This document shows positions 22,526 through 33,071 of a DNA stretch of 64,000 bases, one piece after another. A model generated the notes under the pieces. That model saw only the letters and a program-made list of their open reading frames with translations. It did no database searches and was not told where the DNA came from. Position 1 is the first letter of the stretch. Each line of letters starts with the position of its first letter. Made by a program: the position numbers and the translations under genes. This DNA comes from Cutaneotrichosporon cavernicola (taxonomy: Eukaryota > Basidiomycota > Tremellomycetes > Trichosporonales > Trichosporonaceae): assembly GCF_030864355.1 (NCBI RefSeq), contig NC_083395.1:1364001-1428000 (forward strand), given 5' to 3'.

Positions 22526-24546
22526 TTAGTCGCTAGGTTTGACCGTCGACCACGACTCGTTTGACGCATACCAAGTCAACGGGTCAGTGTAGTCGAGGCT
22601 CGTTCCGTTGGCGATGTACGCCATACGGAAATAATGGTCTACCGAGCGGTCCGTTGTGCCATCCGCGATGGAGAAGTTGGTGCCTGTAAAGTTGGAACTT
22701 TTAAGGACGTCGTCGAAGAGGATTCCGACGCTGAGGATGCCCTGCGCAACGAGCGTGGCGTTGATAGCCGGCCACGAAATGTATCCGTTGGGTCCAACAA
22801 CACTGGAGACTTCGGGCATGTCGGCCCCAGACGCGGCGTCACCAAGGAGGCTCCACCCGCCCTCGACAATGCTGGCCCATCCCCACCGCCCCGAGCCGTC
22901 GAGGAAGAAACCGAGGCAGAAGGCGCTGCCGAACAGGCTAATTCTATTAGGGAGAGACATGACGGGCAAGCCAGCCAGGGATAGGAGGTAGTGGTGCAGG
23001 CGGAGGTAGTAATCGTGGCCGAGATTGGCGAGGACGATAAGAATCGGGACGAGGAATAGATATCTGGCGAGGTAGTACCGCACCAACCCTAGTCGGCGAA
23101 ACGACAGGGCTTGGACGAGCACGACAGCCGTCACGAGGACCACAACGACGATGAGGGCGATTGTGCCGTCCACGCCCAGACTCCCATACCCGAGGCGCGA
23201 GATGGGGATGCGCGAGAACAGTGTGCTGCTTTCCAAGCCGATCCAGAGACCTGCGCCCTGCCACAGCGCGACTTCGACCGGTAATTGGGCAGCGTAAAAC
23301 CCATTCAGAGTGCGACGGAAGCACACGTGCCACGCCCAGAAGCCGGCAAGGAGGGCTGTGGGAACGCCCTCAAACACTCTGCTCCAGAGGGGCGGGCGGT
23401 TTGGCGGGTTGCTTACCAGCACAACGTGGGCGTACCCCATCACAAGGATTGTGGTTAGGAGCACGGCTGGGCGCGGCGCGAAGAAAGTCGTGAAAGCGAA
23501 CAGCGCGACGACATTGTACGCCGTAATCGGCCAGTGGTAGTCCAAGCAGCTGCTCCATGACCCGGTTGGCTCGAGAGTATACGCGCCGGGGAAGTGGGGC
23601 GCGAACGATTCGGACGTGAGGCCGTTCGCGCGAGAGCTCGTAAAGTTCGAACTTCCTTTTGGGAACGACATGGGCATGACCCGCAGACATCCGCCATAGG
23701 TATGGCTGATGATGCCGGCGTGTAGTCCGGCCGCGCATACCCACGAGTCGGCACTTGAATCAGCTGGTCACCACGCCATCATGAGAAAGTAACGTACCGG
23801 TACACTCCGTTACCTCCAATGACCAGAGGCTTCTTGTTCACCTCCTCGCCGCCCACCCAACGCGGGTTACCCAGCTTCACACGCTGACATCCCCCCGGAC
23901 AGCGGTACGTGCCCTCCTCGAGCATCGCCGCGCACTCAGTCATGTCGAGCCCACACGTATCGGGCGGCCAGTCATCCCACAGCCCAGACGTACATGACAC
24001 AACCTCTGGACTGCCAGGCTGGTAATAAGCTGCGCGGATGAGGAGAATAAAGCCCGCTGCCCAGACCACAAGATAGAGGAGATAGAAGTGTCTCAGCTTG
24101 CCGCGTTTCGACGCCCGCACTGCAATCGGGTCGAGCGGGGCCACGACACGTTTCCTCCCCCCCGTACAAGCGCATGTTAACGCTAGCGCAGTGGGCGGTG
24201 GGGGTTCGCGATACTCAGTAGGCCCAAGGATCCAGTTCATGGCGTTGACTGCGCGCCAGATACGTGGGCGGGAGAGGAGACTGCGCTTCACCCGACCAAT
24301 GGAGTTAGCCCATGGCGCACGGTCCTCCAAGTTGGGTGTAACCCGCTCAACGTCGTAGTTTTCTGCGTCGTAGTTGTCCGTGTCGTAGCTGTTGCCCGCC
24401 GAGTCGTTCGTTTCATCAGCGGAGTAGATGGCGCCCGTGTTCGTTTCCGTCGAGACGCTCTTCCGGTCTGATGGGGCTGGGGAAGGGAGTCGAAGGGACA
24501 ATGTCGAGGGACCAGCGTGCGCAGTCCCTAGGTCGGCTGTCGACAT
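22526..24546 (-). CDS. LCCL-domain multi-pass membrane protein
   Basis: Two exons, 23798-24546 and 22526-23753, encode 658 residues. Residues 1-150 are hydrophilic and rich in Asp/Tyr/Asn (DTDNYDAENYDVE). A membrane span lies at about 154-174. It is followed by a luminal or outer segment with paired Cys and the LCCL domain (about 195-275), recognisable by YRCPGGC, KPLVIGG, YRADSWVCAAGLHAGIIS and GGC. The 44-nt intron (donor GTACGT, acceptor CTGATTCAAG) splits the LCCL domain, and joining restores YRADSW. The second exon has about eight further hydrophobic spans and N-glycosylation sequons near the C-terminus. Fungal LCCL proteins are conserved but their role is unknown; I infer a sensor or scaffold of the secretory pathway or plasma membrane. 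Convergent with RPN2 (181 bases). Confidence 0.85.
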
Positions 24547-25122
24547 GGTGGGCTGAGGGGCTTGGCGCCGACCACTGGTGATGGAGCCTCACCGGGGCGT
24601 CACAGCAAATGGGCAGCGGACAGTAACAAGTGACAAGCAGTTGAGTGAGATGTCAAGTGTATGATCATCTTACGGTGGGCTAAAGTTGCAAGTCATGCGG
24701 AAGGTCAGGACTGGGGACCAGCCTCGCAGTACTTTTACCTGACATTACTTCCCCTTGTCCCTGCATACCTTTGTGCCTGCTCGCTAATAGCTTATTCGAC
24801 ACCACCTTGAACGGAGATCTTCGCACGTGGCTGACAACGGCTCCGGTTGGAGACCCCACAACCCCATCTAGTCTCCCACGGTCAACCCTTGTCACCCCAC
24901 AGAACCGGCTGACCATTGTACTCTGCTTGGCAGCCAGTCAGGACTCTGTCAGCCCCTAAAAGGTGTATAAGGGGTAAAGGAGTGCCGAGTGTGGACGTGT
25001 CAGGCCCACTTTCGAATCCCAGTCAATCATCGTTATCTTTACCTCTCCTTACTTTAATTTCTGTTCATCCTTTTCTTGACGCCCAACCTTGCCACTCACC
25101 GTCACCGTCACCGTCACCCACA
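24547..25122. promoter_or_regulatory. Divergent promoter, LCCL gene / CBR1
   Basis: 576 bases. A GTGTATAAGG TATA-like site lies near 24963, and a CACCGT hexamer occurs three times in tandem at about 25097-25116, just before the CBR1 start codon. No ORF supported. Confidence 0.5.
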
Positions 25123-26495
<1,373 letters not shown>

Positions 26496-26776
26496 GCGTC
26501 GAGCGCAGGTCAGGCGAGGTGTCTCGGGTCGACATCAACGTCACGAGGCGTAGAGATTGGCGGGCACGTGTGCCACGAACATTGCGCGGCTGGAGTCCGC
26601 GTTTTGGTACGTTGGCTGCCAAGGGCAAGGCGTAGCATACACTTCTACAATGGATATCGCGTCAAGAACGGCAACCAAGTCCGAACTGAACTACTTATGT
26701 CAACGTATCATGGCGGGGTCCGAACCCGGCCGCGCTCGCCTACTGAGCGCTCCAGCGGAGTGCTGGGAACAGAGAG
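26496..26776. other. Convergent spacer, CBR1 / orphan membrane protein
   Basis: 281 bases between the two stop codons. No RNA gene or repeat seen. Confidence 0.5.
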
Positions 26777-27753
26777 TCATTTGTGTGCTAACTGGAGTTG
26801 GTCAGGGCTCTCGAGGCCCATCTCTGTTGCCTTGTCACTTAGGGACAGAGAGCGCGACCCAAGGCGCTGCGTGGTGGTGTAGTACTGTGGCTGGGGGACG
26901 ACAAGGGTTGGAGAGTATCTGGGGGGTCTGGTTACGCTGTCTGCGCCGTCGTGTCCGACAGACAGGACGGTACCGTTTTCGTCCACTTCCGGCCGGAGCG
27001 GTGGAGGTGTTGAAGCTCGGGCGGGCTCGCCCCAGGGAATGGCCCACGGGTCCGACCGGCAGGTGATGTACGTCGCGGGCGTCTCCGGCGTGCCAGGCGG
27101 AGTGGGGCTCTCGTGCAGATGTGGTGGCACGTTGAGATACGTGTGCGGGTAGCCACTCATTTCGCCGTTCGCCTCGATCGGGCTCAACTCGTGGAGGGCG
27201 TCAGCAGAAGGGTGGAAATGCGGAATAACGCTAGCGGGCCGACCCAGCTCTGCGGCCTCGAACCGCTCCAAGGGAGTGTGGGCCCTCGGACCTTTATGGA
27301 CAAAGCACCATGCCATGCGCCGCGCGTAACACAGGTAGACGAGGGCGATGATCGCTGCGCCTAGGACGCTGCCGACCGTCGCGCCAGCGATGACCCCGGG
27401 GCGCGTGGTGGAGTGGCCCCATGGAAAACCCTCGGTGCGGTGCGGCTGGGACGCGGTCGCGGTGTCGGCCAAGATGTTGAGAGTGGGGCCTGGGAGGTTT
27501 ACGGCGGCGAGGGCGTTGATGATAGACGGGGGGTTCTTGATGCTGATGGTGGGAGCGTTAGAGTTAAAGAGAGAGCGCGACGTTGTCGAGGTCGCTGCAT
27601 CTGCGAGCGTTGCAGGCTTCCGACCCGGCCCCGCTCCCGCCAGCTCCGTTGTCGTCGACGTCACCAGGCGCCGCTTGGGCGCACCTGCCAGTCAGCGTCG
27701 CTCCAATACCACTCACCCAGCAGCCCGACGCGTGCTCGTCTGATCGTGACCAT
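26777..27753 (-). CDS. Single-pass membrane protein of unknown function
   Basis: Two exons, 27717-27753 and 26777-27684, encode 314 residues. The 32-nt intron ends CTGACTGGCAG. The short first exon gives MVTIRRARVGLLG; joining it puts the long exon in frame. Residues up to about 110 are Ser/Thr/Ala-rich. One strong membrane span follows (GVIAGATVGSVLGAAIIALV), with a positive stop-transfer (CYARRM), then about 180 cytosolic-type residues rich in Pro, with TPPGTPETP and PPRYSP that could be kinase or SH3 targets. This is the common fungal layout of a Ser/Thr-rich ectodomain, one span and a Pro-rich tail, seen in cell-wall sensors and many orphans. There is no clear cleaved signal peptide. Function not recognised. 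Confidence 0.6.
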
Positions 27754-28139
27754 GTTAGATGTGGAGAACGCAGGCAGTGGCAGGCGAGCCTATATGCTAG
27801 CGCGGACGCTGACCCAAATGGTCGTGGATTCTTTGTCGGATCAAAGAATCGCGCTCCGTTCTTCACATGGCCTGCAGCACACTGGTATTGAAGGGCATAG
27901 GAGGCGAAGCAAAGGAGCAATCTCGCCGGTCGTCATGAGAGTGGCGGGGCGTCTGAACACATACACGGAATGTCCAAATGCCTTAGCCTGCCGAAAGGAC
28001 AGGAGGCTCGAGAAACATTGCGCAAAACTGCTCTCAGCGGGATCCATCAGGCTCGAGAGACACCCCCTTGCAATGAAAGTATGGGGTCGGGTATATATAA
28101 GAGGGGACGGTGGCTCAAATATCAATAACTTCTAGTTAG
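27754..28139. other. Spacer between the orphan membrane gene and tRNA-Arg
   Basis: 386 bases, no protein gene. It includes the promoter of the minus-strand membrane protein. A TATATATAA box at 28092-28100 lies 40-48 bases upstream of the tRNA-Arg, where TATA-like elements assist Pol III in some fungi. Confidence 0.5.
28092..28100 (+). promoter_or_regulatory. TATA-like box upstream of tRNA-Arg
   Basis: TATATATAA about 40 bases before the mature tRNA 5' end. Upstream TATA elements are required for tRNA transcription in fission yeast; a role here is inference. Confidence 0.4.
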
Positions 28140-28229
28140 GGTCGCGTGGCGAAATGGCATCGCGTCTGACTACGATTACGTAACAAGTTCGTCATCAGGA
28201 GATCGCGGGTTCGACCCCCGTCGTGACCT
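28140..28229 (+). tRNA. tRNA-Arg (ACG), with intron
   Basis: The cloverleaf folds by eye. Acceptor GGTCGCG pairs with CGTGACC and the discriminator is T. D-stem GCGA/TCGC. Anticodon stem TCTGA/TCAGG. T-stem GCGGG/CCCGT around TTCGACC. The anticodon ACG (28172-28174) reads CGN codons after inosine modification. An 18-nt intron at 28176-28193 sits at the canonical place, one base 3' of the anticodon. A TTTT terminator follows about ten bases downstream. Confidence 0.93.
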
Positions 28230-28537
28230 AACAACTCTTTTGCTGTTTGTTCCAATAATGCGGATGCATTTACGCGTAACGAGACTCTCGGGTATGTCAC
28301 CTCCTCCGGGGTCCCGCGCCTGGAGTAACCGGTGAACCGACCTGCTCGTATGGAACGCCCTCCATGTGACCACTGTGGCCCACTCATCCCTGCCATTGGG
28401 CATGTCGCAGCCTCACTCTGTCACTTACCTCTGCTCTTGTGTTGATTCTCAATTACAGCTCTAGCCGATCCGCGCGACGGCCGCCACCATACAGCCGCGC
28501 GCGCACACCGGGACTGCACAAGACCAAACCTCCCACC
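28230..28537. other. Spacer between tRNA-Arg and the Cys-rich protein gene
   Basis: 308 bases. Holds the Pol III T-run of the tRNA and the probable promoter of the next gene. Nothing else seen. Confidence 0.5.
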
Positions 28538-29216
28538 ATGAGCCTGAACCTCTCAGACCTCGGGCAAGAGCTCGATTCGATTCGGCGCACGCGACGGGGA
28601 GAAGCACAGGCCCAGGCGATACCCATGCAGGCCGTCAGCGACTCCTCCGTATCGCCGGCCTCGTCGCTCAGCAGCAGGCCGTCCCCCTCCCTTCCGTGCC
28701 GCCCACTCGACTGTGCTCCTGACAGCTCGGGGCCTCTGTGTCTCCTATGCTTCGCACGGACCCCTTCAGCCGTGCTTCTTCCATGTAAGTCTTACCCCTG
28801 CCGATCTGACATTAGGCTGTCACCTGAACCTCTGCTACCTCTGCGCACCCCTGTTCATGCACAAGGGTGCAACCGAGAGCCGCGCCATCCAGCGAGTCGA
28901 GGACGAGCAGGCAGCCCGTGAGCGCGGGGACGAGGAACGCACTCTCGGCCGCATCCCGTTCAACGTCGCACTCACACGGGCAGTCAAGGGATCACCGCGC
29001 TCGCGGCGGCTGAGTATCGGCGGGTACGTGCCGCCAGCCGAGGGGTTCCGGGGCGGCGAGCTGCGTGGACGCGACGTCCTATTTGGCGAGAATGGGGGTC
29101 TCGCGCGGTCGCGCGACGGAGACGGACGCGTCGCCCTTGCACCGGCTGATAAGGCTGAGGCACATTGCCTCGTGTGCCGCGCCGGCGTGACCGGGTGGCT
29201 CCGGGTGTACACTTAG
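28538..29216 (+). CDS. Small protein with a RING-like cysteine motif
   Basis: Two exons, 28538-28784 and 28816-29216, encode 215 residues; the 31-nt intron ends CTGACATTAG. Splicing joins LCLLCFARTPSAVLLP to CCHLNLCYLCAP, giving a CxxC...C-C-H-x3-C-x2-C pattern at about 66-100. That is close to a RING or treble-clef zinc ligand set, though with unusual spacing. A further CxxC (HCLVC) lies near the C-terminus. The first 60 residues are Ser-rich. An E3-like or zinc-binding adaptor is possible, but I do not recognise the family. The in-frame splice that completes the Cys/His pattern is the best evidence that the gene is real. Confidence 0.6.
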
Positions 29217-29361
29217 ATGTGGCGGTGATCTTGTGGCTGCCATGTAGATCGCGTGTATGTCGTGGTACAATGTAGAACTGGATGCTGAATGCATTTTCTC
29301 TGTACATATCCTCCGTGAGCGAGTGAGGGTGGTTTCACGTGCTTCCGATTAGGTTCAACGA

Positions 29362-29901
29362 CTACACAACACGCATCTCGACAAGCGCGGTATAATGATA
29401 TCTCCTCGTACCCTCCCAGTGACGCGGGTGAATCGCGACATCACTCTCTTTGTACCCATGCTCGTACGTACACACCCATTGCTCAAACCCCTGGAACACC
29501 TTCAGCTCACCGTGGCTCCGTAATGTGAGCAACGTGGAGCCTACGCACACGCCCGCCGTCTCGGGCTCCCGCAAGAGGAGCTTGCACACCTGGTCCTCAG
29601 CAATGGTGCGGCACACCGTGTCGACGCTCCCCCAGTCCTCCCCGTCTCCACCCAGGGAGCCGACCACATATCCACTACGTCTGGTAAGAGTGGCGCCTGC
29701 GCGATGAGACGCAGGGAGCGTTGGAAGGGGCCGTGGATGAGGGAGGGGGAGAGATGGCTGGATGGCGAGACAGGCCTTGAGCCTCGAAGGCGCGGGTGAA
29801 CCCGCCACGGATGAGCGTGGGTGCATATACGAGCTCGTCCGGATTGTGTCCGGCTCGACTAAGCCAGCTCGCGATTCACTAGTCGGGGCTGGCACCGCCA
29901 T
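29362..29901 (-). CDS. Possible hypothetical protein
   Basis: A 179-residue open frame with an ATG start. The first 70 residues are Pro/Ser/Arg-rich. The rest (DTVCRTIAEDQVCKLLLREPETAGVCVGS and so on) looks more like real protein than the neighbouring frames, with acidic and aromatic residues well mixed. No domain is recognised and no intron is needed. It lies in a gene-poor tRNA-bearing stretch, and it may be a chance ORF. Confidence 0.35.
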   Translation of the reverse strand: MAVPAPTSESRAGLVEPDTIRTSSYMHPRSSVAGSPAPSRLKACLAIQPSLPLPHPRPLPTLPASHRAGATLTRRSGYVVGSLGGDGEDWGSVDTVCRTIAEDQVCKLLLREPETAGVCVGSTLLTLRSHGELKVFQGFEQWVCTYEHGYKESDVAIHPRHWEGTRRYHYTALVEMRVV

Positions 29902-30890
29902 GCGTCCGTCTGCGTGTCAGCAACCGCCGGTGTGCGTCGTACAGTGAGGCCTAACGCGGTGGTGGTGAGACCGTTACCTCGGCAGTGGATACAGACGAAC
30001 CTCGCGGCCAGGTCTATGTACGGTACATTGAAAGGAAAACCTGTCACAGGACAAACACTTGTGTCCAACTCGACACACATTTAGCTGGAGACTGGCAAAT
30101 TCCGCGGGTTGCTAGGGCTAGTCACCAACGCACGTTGACATTCTGTTATTGTTATCGCACTCCGCTGCCCAGTTAGCCGCGGCTGACTACTTGGGGGGGC
30201 CATGTGGTTGCCTGGCTTCGTAGCTGTTTGCAGACATTGTGACGCAATCGTACCAGGGACGATGGGGAATGAAGGTACGAGCTCCCTTCATTCTCAGCTC
30301 TCTGCAGTCCGCTGGGGTCAGCTGACATCGAGGATAGCAATTAGGCGAGCCTTGATTTGCTGCGTAGAAACGGTCGGCATGAATCGACGGCAATCACTGA
30401 GTGTTCCTGGTGGAGCGAGGTTGAGGTCGGCAACATGGGCGCCACTTTCCCAGTTCATTGAGATAAGGCCTGGGGCTGGGGCCTAGACTGGCTCGAACGC
30501 GCAGCGTTGGGTGGCAAGTTGCCCCAATCTGGAGGGGGTTTCTGAGCCCAACCTCGGTGGTATTGGTTGATCAGTACTATTCCCTCCTCCCCCTGCCTCA
30601 CAGACCAAAGTGTACAGACAGCTGAGGTCGCAGGACGCCAAAACGACCTGTACTTTCGCTTCTGGTGGGAACGGTAGAAGAGGAGCTTCACGAGCGGAGA
30701 TGGCTCGTTGATGGAACAGAAGAGCACCAACTCAGGCAGCCACTTCTGCTTCAACTCCTCATACCGCTCCATGCTTGCTTCTCCTACACACACCTTGTGC
30801 TCAACACACACCACACTCCAAATATCATATTCTGGAACTATCCTTCCTGTGCCGGAACATGGCTCTCGCCCGAAGCCTTCCAAACATCAA
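29902..30890. other. Gene-poor stretch before tRNA-Leu
   Basis: About 990 bases with only short ORFs on both strands, none with a domain. No RNA gene seen apart from the tRNA that follows. Confidence 0.5.
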
Positions 30891-30981
30891 GGCTAGATGG
30901 CCGAGTGGTCTAAGGCGCTGTGTTCAGGTTTCTTCGGAAATCCGCAGTCTTCGGACGTGGGTTCGAATCCCACTCTAGTCA
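30891..30981 (+). tRNA. tRNA-Leu (CAG), with intron
   Basis: Acceptor GGCTAGA pairs with TCTAGTC and the discriminator is A. The D-arm has the Leu/Ser-type GTGGTCTAAGGC. Anticodon stem CTGTG/CGCAG. Anticodon CAG at 30925-30927. A 13-nt intron lies at about 30929-30941 (one-base ambiguity). A variable arm with a TTCG loop marks a class II tRNA. T-arm GTGGG/CCCAC around TTCGAAT. TTTT follows about 30 bases downstream. Confidence 0.93.
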
Positions 30982-32442
30982 AATGAGGATTCAATTCCTC
31001 TGCCTATACTTTTGCATTTTTATGTGCTTTGACGAGACGCGGCAAAGTGCGGGGAAGATCGGGAGCTTCGCAGGTGGAGGTCAGCCACCGGGTTCACCAC
31101 TGTTTTGGGGAGGTCTGGCGCTGCGCCTGAACTCCCGATTCCTCTGGGATAGCGGGGTTTCTTCCTGAACATCTGTACTGAGTATATGCCGTCTGGGAAT
31201 ACCGGCGGCGGAGTCGTCATCCGGCAAGAGCTATGGGATTGCTGTTTGTGGTCGATGGGGACACGGCAGCGTGGCACTTCGTATAACCTTGAGTACGAGA
31301 AAATGTATGAACCCAGTAACTCGGGCAGAACGCTTGTTAGATAAAGCTGGAGATAAGTGAAGTATGTGAGAGGCGTGTTGGCTCACACTTCAGCTGTGGT
31401 GTGACGACAGACTGATGAAGCGATGGGATACGCAGTCGGTGGGAATCATGATCACGCCTGGTGGACTCTAGAATGGTTGTCCATGGCCGTCTCCTCGGAT
31501 TCCACCTGGATGGTATGGCTCTTCATCTTCTACCAAGACACCAAGGGTTTAACTCAGCCGTGACAAGGAGTAACACGTGATTCAACACTCGTCGGATCCA
31601 CTCCACGTATGCTCGACTACGACAATTCCTTTGAGCTGCGGGGAACATCCGGTGTACCAATCACCCCGCAACCTGTTGACATTAGTCTCGCGAGATGGAT
31701 AACTGCGGCTGGTATTCCTTTTCGAAGGTTTGGTGAAGGTAGACGTCTCTTCAGCTCGAATCCCGAAATGACAAGTGCGAAACAGGAGGAGGCATAAGGT
31801 GAACACGGGGCTACCAACTTGCCAGGTTCTCCTAAAAACGTCAGAATCAGACAAGCACGGATATTTGCAGGAGGGACTTGGCGATCTGGCGGGCGTACCG
31901 TGAGGAGGTAGAGGGAGTGAGGGCGGGAGGGAAAGTGATCCGGAGACGTGAGTTTTGGATTTAGTGCTTTGCGTCTCTTAAAGGTATAGGACTGGAGTAT
32001 AGATTCCTCCTGAAGTTGCTGGTGCGCGGAGACATTGAAAAAGACTGCAGAACGAATGTTTGGTGGAGTGGATTTGTGCCCTTTTTGATGGGCTGTCCGA
32101 GGCCACGGGGACGGCGCTGAGCGACGTAAGGGGATGGTTTCTTGCCACTCTTCTTCCAGTGACAAGCGTCTGCTTGGGACTGGGTCGCCGTCCGGTACCA
32201 AGCCCTAGGTAAGCGTGCCAGTTTATCGCGAGAAGGAGAAGAGGATGTGGATACTGTATGTAACTCCGACACTCACTTAGAGCGCAGCGAACGAAGAGGC
32301 GAGCTCCCACGTCTCCGCTACATCTACATTGTGCCCGACTGACGTATGCAGATATGGTCAAAACTTGAGCCCCGTCTAAATAGAAATAGAAATGGCGATT
32401 CACCATAAATATCACGCAATGCACATGATTATCAGCAATACA
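30982..32442. other. Gene-poor stretch between tRNA-Leu and tRNA-Met
   Basis: About 1.46 kb. The longest frame (31617-32201, minus, 194 residues) has no domain and lacks the codon bias of the neighbouring genes, and another minus frame runs through the tRNA. I support no gene here. Confidence 0.5.
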
Positions 32443-32532
32443 ATCGCGATAGCTTAGTGGAAGAGCGCAAGGCTCATATGAGAGTTTCTCATTGATACCT
32501 TGAGGTCGGTAGATCGAGACTACCTCGCGATA
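32443..32532 (+). tRNA. Initiator-type tRNA-Met (CAT), with intron
   Basis: Acceptor ATCGCGA pairs with TCGCGAT, so the first pair is A1:T72, and the discriminator is A. D-stem GCTT/GAGC. Anticodon stem CAAGG/CCTTG with CAT at 32475-32477. T-stem GGTAG/CTACC. The T-loop is ATCGAGA, with A54 and A60 in place of T54 and a pyrimidine. A1:U72, A54 and A60 are hallmarks of eukaryotic initiator tRNA. An 18-nt intron at 32479-32496 can itself form TGAG...CTCA. The anticodon stem has only two of the usual three consecutive G:C pairs. A long T-run follows at about 32543. The elongator alternative is less likely given the T-loop. Confidence 0.88.
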
Positions 32533-33071
32533 GTACATTGCTTTTTTGCTCCTTTTTGTTTACGGATCAGTATGTCTCGGGTCGCACGCGACGCGCCGCC
32601 AGAGTGTTCAGATGTTGAACCATCGAGGTCTGAATGTGCGCAGTGAAGGATCAAGACGTTTGCAACGGGAAATAGCAACGTCCCCGCAGATTTAGTGCGC
32701 TCAATAGATTATTGAATGGGTGGCAAATCGATCGATCGACCTCCCCCCCCCCCCCTCCCCCGCCTCCACTTGTCACCATCTGTTTGCAACTGGTTCCGGC
32801 ATCGGTCAACACATGCTCGCAAGCCTGCAGCCCATCTCATCTCTTGATCGTACCACACACACCTCGCTATCGCTGTGCTCCAGCGCGCCTAGTACACGCA
32901 GCGCATACCCACAACGTCTCGGAACTGGCCGTGGTAACACTGGTTAGCAACTCGGCTTGCTCCGTGACTACCATAACGCGTTGCCACCAGCCTACACCTC
33001 GTCCACACACAATCCAACCGTCCCCCATCTCTTGCCACCTGGGCCCACACTCCGCGGCGTGATAGCCCATC
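32533..33071. other. Spacer and promoter before the PROPPIN gene
   Basis: 539 bases. It includes the Pol III T-run, an ATCG tetranucleotide repeat and a run of C at about 32728-32760, then a CA/CT-rich leader. No gene seen. Confidence 0.5.

Noticed and set aside
31617..32201. 194-residue minus frame between tRNA-Leu and tRNA-Met
   Set aside because: No domain or codon bias; an overlapping minus frame runs through the tRNA gene, showing how permissive the region is.
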